From Micromonosporaceae bacterium (GTDB lineage: Bacteria > Actinomycetota > Actinomycetes > Mycobacteriales > Micromonosporaceae), in the NCBI GenBank assembly GCA_009377645.1, contig WHTQ01000004.1, positions 48,103 to 112,102 of the forward strand: a stretch of DNA of 64,000 nt, written 5' to 3'. The translations under genes and the position numbers were made by a program. A model generated the notes under the pieces. It worked only from the letters and a program-made list of their open reading frames with translations. It was not told the origin of the DNA and made no database searches. Shown one piece after another: positions 40,083-47,708 of this stretch. Each line of letters starts with the position of its first letter. Position 1 is the stretch's first letter.

Positions 40083-40961
40083 GTGCGCAGTGCCGAGCAG
40101 AGCTTGCATCTGGTGGCCGCCACGACCGGCTTCCTGTCGTTCTTCCTGATCTGGGCCACGGTGCTGTGGGGCCTGCTGCTGCGCAACGGCTGGGCGCTCA
40201 CCTGGGTCCGGCACTCCACGCTGCTGGCCACCCACACCACGGTCGCCCTGTTCGGGCTGTGCCTGGGTGCGGTCCACGCCGGAGTGCAGCTGGTCAAGCC
40301 GGGCAACCTGTTCCGGGTGGTGGACCTGTTCGTGCCGTTCACGTTCTGGCGGGACCCGATCGGGGTCGGAGTCGGGGTGATCGGGCTGGAGGTCCTGACC
40401 ACGGTCGCGGTCTCGATCGTGGTCCAGCGGTTCCTCGGCTACGGCCGCTGGCGGGCACTGCACGCGCTGAGCTACGTCGCCTTCACGCTGATCGTCGCCC
40501 ATATCCTGATCTCCGGTTCCGACTTGGGCCAGCCGGTGCTGGTGGCGAGCGTGGTCGGTGCCTGGCTGCTGACCGTGGTGGTGTGGCTGGTCACCACGCC
40601 AGTGGCGGCCACCCTGCGCCGGCGGGCCGACGGGCGGACCGCGGTGAAGCAGCGCAGCCAGGAGATCAACGTGAACGTCAACGCCCAGCGCTGCGCCCGG
40701 TTCGGGTTCTGTGAGCACGAGGCGCCGGACGTGTTCCGGCTGCGCGGGGACGGGCGGCTGGCGTACCGCGCCTCGGTGCCGCCGGCGGAGGCCACGCCGG
40801 TGATCCGGGCGGCCGAGGTGTGCCCGGCCCGGGCGATCACGCTGACCCGGGTGCCGACCACCGTGCTGACCCCACAGCCGTCCACCGGACCGCCGCCGCG
40901 CCCGGTCTCGCCGGCGCTGGTTGGCGGGGGGCGGCGGCGGACCCCTCGATACCGGGACTGA
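40083..40961 (+). CDS. Ferric-reductase-like heme membrane protein fused to a ferredoxin
   Basis: 292 residues. Five or so membrane helices in 1-175; His51/His65 (THTTVALFGLCLGAVHAG) and His127/His140 (LHALSYVAFTLIVAHILI) are spaced 13-14 apart as heme ligands of cytochrome b / ferric reductase-like domains. Residues about 195-255 form a small ferredoxin with Cys204, Cys210 and Cys247 (RCARFGFC, EVCPARAI), the C-x5-C...CP pattern of a 3Fe-4S cluster. No flavin domain is fused; the next gene supplies it. Suggests electron flow NAD(P)H, FAD, Fe-S, heme across the membrane. Acceptor unknown. Confidence 0.85.
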   Translation: MRSAEQSLHLVAATTGFLSFFLIWATVLWGLLLRNGWALTWVRHSTLLATHTTVALFGLCLGAVHAGVQLVKPGNLFRVVDLFVPFTFWRDPIGVGVGVIGLEVLTTVAVSIVVQRFLGYGRWRALHALSYVAFTLIVAHILISGSDLGQPVLVASVVGAWLLTVVVWLVTTPVAATLRRRADGRTAVKQRSQEINVNVNAQRCARFGFCEHEAPDVFRLRGDGRLAYRASVPPAEATPVIRAAEVCPARAITLTRVPTTVLTPQPSTGPPPRPVSPALVGGGRRRTPRYRD

Positions 40962-42347
40962 GTGGATGGTGTGATGGCGCGTTTCGGCGGCAGCTGGGAC
41001 ACCGGCCAGCGGCGCAACCTCCGGCGGGTGCTGGTGGTGGGTGGCGGTCGGGCCGGCGTGGCCGCCGCCGAGGAGCTGCGGCGGCGGGGCTTCGGCGGCG
41101 AGATCGTGGTGATGTGCGACGAGCCGGACGCCCCGTACGACCGCCCTTCCTGTTCGAAGGGCGTGCTGACCGGCCACAAGCGACTCCGGGACGCCCGGAT
41201 GCCGGTGCAGGACGACCTGGCGATCCACTGGGAGATGGACCGCCGGGCGGTGCAGCTGGACCCGGTCGAGCGGGTGGTGGTCGCCGACACCGAGGAGGTC
41301 TACCGGTACGACGGCCTGGTGATCGCCACCGGTGCGCGCCCGATCTGGCCGGAGGGTTGGCCGGGTGGGGAGCCGGGGCTGCACGCGCTGCACGGGCTCA
41401 CCGACGCCTGGCAGCTGCGGCGCTCGCTGCGCCGAGCCCGCCGGGTGGCGGTCCTGGGCGGTGGTCTGACCGGCTGCGAGGTGGCTGGAGCGGTCCGCGC
41501 GATGGCGCGCGACTGTGTCCTGATCGACTCGAAGCAGCAGCTGATGAGTCAGGGGCTGGGCGAGGTGGCGAGCCGGTACGTGACCGAAGAGGTGGCCCGG
41601 GACGGGGTCCAGCTGCGGCTCGGGCGCCGGTTCCGCCGGCTGGACCGGAACCGGCGCGGCTGGGTGCTGGTGCTCGATGACGGCTCCGAGGTGGCGGCCG
41701 ACGTCGTGGTGGCCACGATCGGGGAGCGGCCGGACACCCGTTGGCTGGCCGGTGCCGGGGTCGACGTGACCGACGGAGTGCTGTGCGACGAGCACCTGCG
41801 GGTGCTCGGGGTCGAGGACGTGGTGGCGGCCGGCACGGTCGCCCGCTGGCCGAACCTGCGCTACAGCCCGCGCCCCCGCCGGGTCGGCCAGTGGATCGCG
41901 GCGCTGGAGCAGGGTCGGGCGGCCGCGGCGTCGCTGCTGCGCAGCGACCACCCGAGCCGGCCGGCCGCGCTGGTTCCGCGGTTCTGGTCCGAGCAGTTCG
42001 GGCTGCGGATCCAGGTGTGCGGCGAGGTGCCGACGGACGGCAGCGCGGAGCTGACCGTGAGCCGGCAGCGGCCGGGCCGCCGGGACACCGCCCGGGCCGG
42101 GGTGCTGGTCGGCTACCACCGGGGCGGTGAGCAGATCGGCCTGGTCGGTGTGAATGCGGTCCGGGCGTTCACCACCACCGCCCGGATGATGCTGGCCGCA
42201 CCGCCCCGGCTGGTGGAGCCGCCGGAGTTCGTGTTCGAGCAGCCGCGGCCTGCGCCGCACGCTCCGGTCTCGCCGGCCCCGGTGTCGCCGCCGCGGGGCG
42301 GCCCTCGGGAGCGGTTCTCGACCGGCCAGTACGCGGCCGTCCGCTGA
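40962..42347 (+). CDS. FAD-dependent NAD(P)H:ferredoxin oxidoreductase
   Basis: 461 residues (GTG at 40962; the ATG at 40974, 4 nt after GGATGG, is an equally good start). FAD motif RVLVVGGGRAGVAAAEELRR, the class motif PYDRPSCSKGVLTG (related to RPPLSK in ferredoxin/rubredoxin reductases), NAD motif RVAVLGGGLTGCEVAGAVRA and the second FAD motif LGVEDVVAAGTVARW with W-N-A type context (GQWIAALEQGRAAAASLL). The C-terminal domain is extended and Pro-rich. It starts right at the stop codon of the ferredoxin-fusion gene and very likely reduces that ferredoxin. Confidence 0.92.
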   Translation: MDGVMARFGGSWDTGQRRNLRRVLVVGGGRAGVAAAEELRRRGFGGEIVVMCDEPDAPYDRPSCSKGVLTGHKRLRDARMPVQDDLAIHWEMDRRAVQLDPVERVVVADTEEVYRYDGLVIATGARPIWPEGWPGGEPGLHALHGLTDAWQLRRSLRRARRVAVLGGGLTGCEVAGAVRAMARDCVLIDSKQQLMSQGLGEVASRYVTEEVARDGVQLRLGRRFRRLDRNRRGWVLVLDDGSEVAADVVVATIGERPDTRWLAGAGVDVTDGVLCDEHLRVLGVEDVVAAGTVARWPNLRYSPRPRRVGQWIAALEQGRAAAASLLRSDHPSRPAALVPRFWSEQFGLRIQVCGEVPTDGSAELTVSRQRPGRRDTARAGVLVGYHRGGEQIGLVGVNAVRAFTTTARMMLAAPPRLVEPPEFVFEQPRPAPHAPVSPAPVSPPRGGPRERFSTGQYAAVR

Positions 42348-42767
42348 GCCCCTGGGTGGGATGCGCCGGGGTGGGCGACGACCGGCCGCGCTGTCCACAC
42401 GCTACGACCGGCCGCCGCGCTGGGGGCGGGCCACGCCGGGCACGCCGGGGTAACCCGAGACCGACGTCTCGTACTGTGTTACGGATCAACCGGCCGGACG
42501 GTTGAACCCGCCGGCGGGTTTTCTTGCCGGGTCGATCGGCCGATAGTTTCCGCTCAGCATAAGTTCCGATTAAGAATGCCTTGGAAACATTAATTCTTCT
42601 AACTTTCCTTGACAGTTATCGGCGGTCGATTCTACGTTTCCGGTGTCGAGCGGCGCGTCCACCCCACCCCGACACTCAGGCAACGGACGACTACGACAAT
42701 TCTCGCCGCCAGGCGCCCGCATAGTTCCGCCGGCGAGGTTGCCGGGAACCCGGAGAGGTGATCTATC
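42348..42767. other. 420-bp intergenic region with terminators and an AT-rich promoter region
   Basis: No gene is seen. The first part holds hairpins (CGAGAC/GTCTCG near 42453, then 42487-42525). Bases 42545-42640 are unusually AT-rich for this genome and include AAGAAT/ATTCTT arms. TTGACA (42609-42614) with an 18-nt spacer to TACGTT (42633-42638) is a likely promoter for the gene at 42768, giving a leader of about 120 nt. A GGAAAC box (42583-42588) resembles ECF sigma -35 elements; the same box is at 45678-45683. Confidence 0.5.
42487..42525 (+). terminator. Tandem hairpins with T-rich tail
   Basis: CAACCG/CGGTTG (42487-42504) is followed by the perfect 16-bp palindrome AACCCGCCGGCGGGTT (42505-42520) and TTCTT. 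It is a convincing factor-independent terminator for the ferredoxin-reductase operon. Confidence 0.7.
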
Positions 42768-43814
42768 GTGCACAGGCCGACACAGCGGCGGGACGCGCTG
42801 CGGGAGCGCGTGTTCGCCGGCCGCCAGCAGCGCAGCGTGCAACGACGGCGCGCCGCGGCCGCCCGCAGGGGTGGTCGCCGGATGACCGCGGTGCTCGCCG
42901 GGCTCGCCATGGTCTCCAGTGTCATCGCCGCGACCCAGCTGGCCTCGAACGCGCTCGAAGGACGGGACGGCAGCCTTGCCGCCGGGGAGTGCCTCGACCC
43001 TTCGGCGACGCCGGAGGCGGAGGCGTCGCCATCAGAGGTGGTGGACGAGGAAGGCAACGTCCACCACCACTATCGCTCCCCAGGCACCGGGGAGGGGGAC
43101 GAGCAGGAACCGCCGACCGAGGAGTGCGATAAGGACGACGGGGGCACCGGCGGCGAGGACCCGGGTGGTGGTGAGGACCCGCGGGACGGCGGCGACCCCG
43201 GCACCGTTCCGCCGGGCGGTGAGACCGGCGACAACAACGGGCTGGAAATCCTCGGCCGGGACTGCACCGCCAGCGACCTTCCATTGCACACTGGCTTCCA
43301 GTCGGAGCAGGCGCAGTGCGTGAACACCCAGGCCGGGGACGTGACCGCGCCGGACAACAACCCGTCCCTGCTGATCACCGACTTCCCGGACTGGGTCGAG
43401 GTCGACCAGCCGTTCACCCTCACCGTCAGCACCCGGAACCTGCTGCGGGACCGGTTCCTCGGCGCCGGGGACGGCGGCTACTACCTCGAGGCGTCCTATC
43501 TGACCGAGGACGGGATCCAGCGCGGGCACTTCCACACCGGGTGCGTGAACCTGCAGGACGGCCAGGTGGCGCCTACCCCGGCCACCCTGATCGAGCCACA
43601 GTTCTTCGCGGCGGTCGAGGACGGCGGCGGCGGCGGCGGCGCCGGCGCGGACGCGGTCTCGGTCGAGATTCCCGGCCTGACCGCACCCGGGCTCTACCGG
43701 TGCACGGTCTGGGCCGGTGACGGCTCGCACCGGATCCCGATGATGTCGTTCGCCCGGGAGCAGCCGCCGGTCGACGCGGTCCGGATCACGGTGACCGCGG
43801 CCGGCGAACAGTGA
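42768..43814 (+). CDS. Secreted or membrane-anchored conserved actinobacterial protein
   Basis: 348 residues. Very basic N-terminus (1-39) and one hydrophobic helix (about 39-58), then an acidic, Gly/Asp/Glu-rich linker (about 60-150) and a beta-rich C-terminal domain: PSLLITDFPDWVEVDQPFTL, TVSTRNLLRDRFLGAGDGGY, RGHFHTGCVNLQDG and APGLYRCTVWAGDGSHRIPM. I recognise this C-terminal block from extracellular proteins of many actinomycetes, but it has no established function. Four Cys (in GRDC, QAQC, TGCV, YRCT) likely form disulfides. GTG start at 42768 after GGAGAGG. Confidence 0.78.
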   Translation: MHRPTQRRDALRERVFAGRQQRSVQRRRAAAARRGGRRMTAVLAGLAMVSSVIAATQLASNALEGRDGSLAAGECLDPSATPEAEASPSEVVDEEGNVHHHYRSPGTGEGDEQEPPTEECDKDDGGTGGEDPGGGEDPRDGGDPGTVPPGGETGDNNGLEILGRDCTASDLPLHTGFQSEQAQCVNTQAGDVTAPDNNPSLLITDFPDWVEVDQPFTLTVSTRNLLRDRFLGAGDGGYYLEASYLTEDGIQRGHFHTGCVNLQDGQVAPTPATLIEPQFFAAVEDGGGGGGAGADAVSVEIPGLTAPGLYRCTVWAGDGSHRIPMMSFAREQPPVDAVRITVTAAGEQ

Positions 43815-43857
43815 CCTACCACCAGGTGACCGGGTAGTCCGTCCTCCCGGGCACCGA

Positions 43858-43903
43858 CCGGCCGCTGGGTGGGGAGGTGAGAGGGCCCCCACCCAGCGGC
43901 CGG
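43858..43903. terminator. Bidirectional terminator between convergent genes
   Basis: Arms CCGGCCGCTGGGTGGGG (43858-43874) and its exact reverse complement (43887-43903), 17 bp, loop 12 nt. It serves the secreted protein gene and the anti-sigma gene. Confidence 0.85.
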
Positions 43904-43926
43904 GTTACAGCCACGAGGTCAGGAAG

Positions 43927-44691
43927 TCACGGAGTCACGGTCACCAGGGTGGTGGTCGTACCGTCCGGCTCCAGGGCCAGCACCTGTACGTGGTCGATCT
44001 CGGTACGCGGGACCGCGGTGGCGCTCTGCAGCAGCAGCGGCGCCGGATGCGCCTCGGTCCCGTACCCGTCGGCCGGCACCCGCCAGCTCGCCGCCGGATG
44101 GCCGGACCCGTCGACGTGGACCACCACCAGCTGGCAGTCCCGTGGGCCGGTCAGGGACGAGAGCGCGAACGACACCTGGGTGCCCCAGTCCATCTCGTCC
44201 AGCAGCACGTCGGCGTGCACGCCGGAGGCCGGGTCGGTGGCCGAGAACCGCTCGCCGCTGCCCAGCTCCGGGCCGCCGATCCCGATCGGGGTGGCGGCCG
44301 GAGTCGGGTCGGCCGAAGTCGGCTCGGCGGCACCGGGCGGACCGGTGGCGGTGCTGAACCAGCTCGCCCCGGCGAACAGCGCCAACCCGGCGGTGGCCGC
44401 CGCGACCGCCGTACCGGCGGCCACCGTCAACCGCTGCCGGTTGCGGGTCCGCCGCCGCTGCCCGCGTACCGCTTCGAGCAGCCGGCCGGCCAGCCGGAGG
44501 TCTTCCACCTCCCGCAGCTCGGCGGGGTCCACGTCGGCCAGCACGGCAGTGGCCGGCACCAGCCGCTCCAGCTCCGCCGCGCAGCTCGGGCAGTGCGCGA
44601 GGTGCTGCTCGAACCGTGGGACCTCGCGTGGGTCGAGCACACCCAGCGCGTACGCGGCGACATCCCAGTGCGCCGCCTCCGGCCGCTCCAT
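43927..44691 (-). CDS. Anti-sigma factor with zinc-binding ZAS domain
   Basis: 254 residues. N-terminal cytoplasmic ZAS domain with His30, Cys34 and Cys37 (FEQHLAHCPSCAAEL), a single membrane helix (about 88-108, GTAVAAATAGLALFAGASW), and an extracytoplasmic C-terminal domain of the RskA-like type (LVVVHVDGSGHPAASWRVPA). It should hold the sigma factor inactive at the membrane until an envelope signal triggers proteolysis. The ATG overlaps the sigma stop by one base (TGATG), so the two are made in fixed ratio. Confidence 0.9.
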   Translation of the reverse strand: MERPEAAHWDVAAYALGVLDPREVPRFEQHLAHCPSCAAELERLVPATAVLADVDPAELREVEDLRLAGRLLEAVRGQRRRTRNRQRLTVAAGTAVAAATAGLALFAGASWFSTATGPPGAAEPTSADPTPAATPIGIGGPELGSGERFSATDPASGVHADVLLDEMDWGTQVSFALSSLTGPRDCQLVVVHVDGSGHPAASWRVPADGYGTEAHPAPLLLQSATAVPRTEIDHVQVLALEPDGTTTTLVTVTP

Positions 44692-45347
44692 CAGCTGGTC
44701 ACCCCCCGCTGCTCCAGGGCCGAGCGCAGCGCCCGCAGCGCGTAGTAGACCCGGGACTTCGCCGTGCCCAGCGGCAGGCCGAGCACGTCGGCCGCCTCCG
44801 GGACGGTCCGGCCCCGGAAGAAGGTCTCCAGCAGGATCTCCCGATGGGCGTAGCTGAGGCTGCGCAGCGCGTCGCTGACCGTCATCGACCGCAGCACCTG
44901 CTCGGTCTCGTCGGCGATCGCGAAGCTGTCCAGCTCCTGGTCGTAGGTCTCGGTCGGTCGGACGCTGTCGCTGCGGTGGTTGTCGATGGCGATCCGGCGG
45001 GCCACCGTCACCAGCCAGGGGCGGATCGAGGTCTGACCCGCGGCACCCAGCTTGTGGGCGTTGCGCCAGGCGCGCATCAGAGTCTCCTGCACGATGTCCT
45101 CCGCCCGCTGCCGGTCCCCGCGGGTGAGCCGCTGCACGAACATCAGCAGTGGGGTCGCGTGCTGGTCGTAGAGCATCCGGATCAGCGCGTCCTCGCGGCG
45201 GGCGGCGGGGGAGCGGGGGAGGGGACGTCGGTGCGCCGGTCGTCGGGCCACCGGTCTATCATGGCGGCTGGTCGATGACACGTCGAGTGCCAGGGACCGG
45301 CTCTCCGGCGCGGGAGCCAACGGGGACCGTTGCGCCGGCACTACCAT
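44691..45347 (-). CDS. ECF RNA polymerase sigma factor (SigK/SigL-like group)
   Basis: 218 residues. Region 2 (about 58-125) includes LYDQHATPLLMFVQRLTRGD, AEDIVQETLMRAWRN and RPWLVTVARRIAIDNHR; region 4 (about 150-210) includes LSYAHREILLETFFRGRTV and AADVLGLPLGTAKSRVYYAL. The 50-residue N-terminal tail is Arg/Pro/Ser-rich. The ATG at 45347 has GGAGG 7 nt upstream; a far longer open frame upstream is rejected. Together with its anti-sigma factor it resembles envelope- or redox-responsive pairs. The flanking secreted-protein genes are natural regulon candidates, unproved. Confidence 0.92.
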   Translation of the reverse strand: MVVPAQRSPLAPAPESRSLALDVSSTSRHDRPVARRPAHRRPLPRSPAARREDALIRMLYDQHATPLLMFVQRLTRGDRQRAEDIVQETLMRAWRNAHKLGAAGQTSIRPWLVTVARRIAIDNHRSDSVRPTETYDQELDSFAIADETEQVLRSMTVSDALRSLSYAHREILLETFFRGRTVPEAADVLGLPLGTAKSRVYYALRALRSALEQRGVTS

Positions 45348-45740
45348 CGGTCGCCTCCGTCCAGTCGTGGACCGGGCCCGGGCCTGAGGGAGGACGCCGG
45401 ACGCCCTTCCAGTGGTACGGACGGCGGCGCGGCGCGGATCAACCGGCCGCGCGACAGAGGGTCGTGTATTGTACCCGTTCTGCTGGTCCAGCTGGCCGGT
45501 TCCTGCGTGATATCGCATACCGTGCGAAACAGGGCGCCGGCCGGGCGCGCGCCACCGGCCCGTCCTGGATCCTGACGGCACTGCAAGAGCGCTTGCCTGT
45601 CGGCGCCAACCGGTTGCTGCACGGGGGCGGGCGCGAGCTAGTCCACAAGAGGCTGTCCGAGGTTCGGGGGCCAAGGCGGAAACAGTGGCGGTGATGCGAA
45701 GGCGGTAGGCGCTACCAACGAGTCTCCGAAGGAGGACACC
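45348..45740. other. 393-bp intergenic region between divergent genes
   Basis: No gene is supported; open frames across it have no start signal or similarity. On the minus strand TACAAT (45473-45468) is a plausible -10 for the sigma gene, giving a leader of roughly 115 nt. On the plus strand a GGAAAC box (45678-45683) precedes the secreted-repeat gene and resembles an ECF -35. The rest is GC-rich without clear palindromes. Confidence 0.4.
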
Positions 45741-46715
45741 ATGGGTGTGGAGACCAACAGTTCCGGATCTGGCGGGTCGCCCCAACCCCGCTGGCGAAGG
45801 AAGCGATGGTTGGCCGTCCTAGCGGCGGTCAACCTGATTGCGGTCGGGCTGGTGGCTGCGCCGTCGCAGGCGCAGACCGTCACGTGCAACGGGACCCTGA
45901 GCGACCAGACCATCGCCGCCACGGTGGTGGTCCCGGCCGGGGGGGTCTGCCAGCTGGTCGACGTGGTCGTGGACGGCCGCACGGACGTGCTCGAGTCCGG
46001 GAACCTGTTCCTGAACGGGAGCCGGATTATGGGTTCGTTCACGGTCGGCGTCGGTGGCTACGCCGAGCCGATTGACTCGCGGGTGGACGGCATGACCACC
46101 CTGCACTCGGACGCGGGCATGTTCGCGACCCGGACCAGGTTCAACCGGCTGGTGGACGGGCAGGGCACCATCTTCATCTACAGCGACGACTCCACCCACT
46201 GGGGTGGAATCCGGGTGACCGGTGGTGAGAACATCGTCCGCGGTGCGGTCGTGATCGGCAGCATCTTCGCCGACGGGGTCACGCAGGCCGACCTGTTTGA
46301 CACCGCGGTCTTCGGGCCGGTCACCGTCTCGTCGTCGACCTTCGGCAGCGTCATGTGCCACATGGGGGCCGCGTTGTCGGTCTCGGTCAGCGGCAGTGGC
46401 GGCGACATCCACATCGGGGTGTCCGAAACCTACGGAAACTGTGGTTTCAACCTGATGGGGAGCCTGGCGGTGAACAACAACATTGGTGCCGACATCCAGA
46501 TCACGAGAAACGTGATCGGCGGCAACCTGAGCTGCAGCGGCAACGATCCGGCGCCGCACGGCTCGCTCAACCTGGTCGGCGGCAGCACCTCCGGCCAGTG
46601 CGCCAGCCTGTCGCCGGCACCGTCGCCGTCCTCGATGACCACCGAGGAGACGTTGACGGCGCCTCGCCTCACCAACGTCCTGGCGATGATTGAACAAATG
46701 CGAACCAGGCACTAA
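45741..46715 (+). CDS. Secreted beta-solenoid-like repeat protein, paralogue 2
   Basis: 324 residues. Signal peptide with VNLIAVGLVAAPSQAQ, nearly the same as paralogue 1 at 38080 (shared AVGLVAAPSQAQ). The mature part has the same unit type (VVVDGRTDVLESGNLFLNGS, FTVGVGGYAEPIDSRVDGMT). The C-terminal block VIGGNLSCSGNDPAPHGSLN followed by STSGQCASL matches the paralogue, including both Cys. Overall similarity is moderate, so the duplication is old. The last 30 residues differ. A strong AAGGAGGA lies 7 nt before the ATG. Probably an extracellular structural or surface protein. Confidence 0.8.
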   Translation: MGVETNSSGSGGSPQPRWRRKRWLAVLAAVNLIAVGLVAAPSQAQTVTCNGTLSDQTIAATVVVPAGGVCQLVDVVVDGRTDVLESGNLFLNGSRIMGSFTVGVGGYAEPIDSRVDGMTTLHSDAGMFATRTRFNRLVDGQGTIFIYSDDSTHWGGIRVTGGENIVRGAVVIGSIFADGVTQADLFDTAVFGPVTVSSSTFGSVMCHMGAALSVSVSGSGGDIHIGVSETYGNCGFNLMGSLAVNNNIGADIQITRNVIGGNLSCSGNDPAPHGSLNLVGGSTSGQCASLSPAPSPSSMTTEETLTAPRLTNVLAMIEQMRTRH

Positions 46716-46735
46716 CGTTCCGAGCGAGCCCCGGT

Positions 46736-46785
46736 CGCTCCTTCGCCACCCGCTGAGCCCCAAATCAGTAGGTGGCGAAGGAGCG
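46736..46785. terminator. Bidirectional terminator overlapping a coding end
   Basis: CGCTCCTTCGCCACC (46736-46750) and its exact reverse complement (46771-46785), 15 bp, loop 20 nt with an inner CTGA/TCAG pair. The right arm lies inside the last codons of the glycosylase gene, so that gene's C-terminus is constrained by the hairpin. Confidence 0.75.
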
Positions 46786-47685
46786 CACCGGCATCCGGGG
46801 GCCGAACCGGGGAGCGCTGATGCCGGCGATCGCCAGCAGGGTGCAGACCCGCCCGCGGTGACCGCGGAACGGGGCGAGCAGCTCCAGCATCCGGGCGTCG
46901 TCGGCCCGGGGCTCACCGGCGAGCGCCCAGGCCACCTGGTTCGGGATGTGGTAGTCGCCGACGCTGACCGCGTCCGGATCGCCGTACGCGGTGCGCACCA
47001 CCTCGGCCGCCGTCCACGGACCGATCCCGGCGATCGCGGTCATCCGGGCGGTCGCCTCCCGCGGTCCGGTGCACCGCTCCAGCCGCCCGGCCGCGACCGC
47101 GGCCCGCCGCAGCGTGTCGGCACGGCGCTGCTCCACCCCGAACCGATGGAAGACCCAGTACGGGGTGGCGGCCACGTCGGCCGGGTCCGGTGGCAGCAGC
47201 AGCCGGGGGGCCGGGCCGGGCGCCGGGGCGTGGAGGTGGCGCACGGTCGCGGCGTACCCCCGGTACGCCTCCTGGCCGGTCACCTTCTGCTCCAGGATCG
47301 CCCGCAGCAGCCGGGGGAACACCTGGCCGGTGGCGGGCAGCCGCGCTCCCCGGAAGGTCCGCGCCAGCCGGGCCACCACCGGGTGTGCGGCGGCGAGCTG
47401 GTCGAACCCGGCCAGCGAGTCCCGCAGCCCGGCCACCGCGTCGGCCCGCTCGGTCACCCAACCCGCCCCGGGACCGTAGCCGGTGCCGACCAGCGTCCCG
47501 CCCTCCCGGTGCAGCGACAGGCTGGCCGGCCCGTCCGGGGTGCGGACCGCCCACCAGTAGGCGCCGTCGATGAACCGGGCGCACGGGTCGTGCCGGCCCA
47601 GGCTGAGCGGGCCGACACTGGCGGAGAGCTGGTACGCGCCCGGCAGCGCCATCCGTCGCTGCACCGGTGCCTGCTGTCTCGCCAT
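46765..47685 (-). CDS. AlkA-like DNA glycosylase (HhH-GPD)
   Basis: 306 residues. Base-excision repair enzyme of the 3-methyladenine glycosylase II type. The helix-hairpin-helix is MTAIAGIGPWTAAEVVRTAY, followed by the catalytic Asp in DAVSVGDYHI; the upstream helix FPRLLRAILEQKVTGQEAYR is also typical. The N-terminal third is beta-rich, as in AlkA. Start at 47685 (ATG); an internal ATG at 47652 is possible and neither has a clear ribosome-binding site. It follows sucB by 23 bp on the same strand and is probably co-transcribed, although functionally unrelated. Confidence 0.9.
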   Translation of the reverse strand: MARQQAPVQRRMALPGAYQLSASVGPLSLGRHDPCARFIDGAYWWAVRTPDGPASLSLHREGGTLVGTGYGPGAGWVTERADAVAGLRDSLAGFDQLAAAHPVVARLARTFRGARLPATGQVFPRLLRAILEQKVTGQEAYRGYAATVRHLHAPAPGPAPRLLLPPDPADVAATPYWVFHRFGVEQRRADTLRRAAVAAGRLERCTGPREATARMTAIAGIGPWTAAEVVRTAYGDPDAVSVGDYHIPNQVAWALAGEPRADDARMLELLAPFRGHRGRVCTLLAIAGISAPRFGPRMPVRSFATY

Positions 47686-47708
47686 CCGAGTGGCCCGCGG
47701 TCGGCTGG

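Noticed and set aside
40017..42398. Minus-strand open frame of 793 codons opposite the ferredoxin-fusion and flavoprotein genes
   Set aside because: Low-complexity Pro/His/Arg/Gln composition typical of antisense reading in GC-rich DNA; the plus-strand genes have clear motifs.
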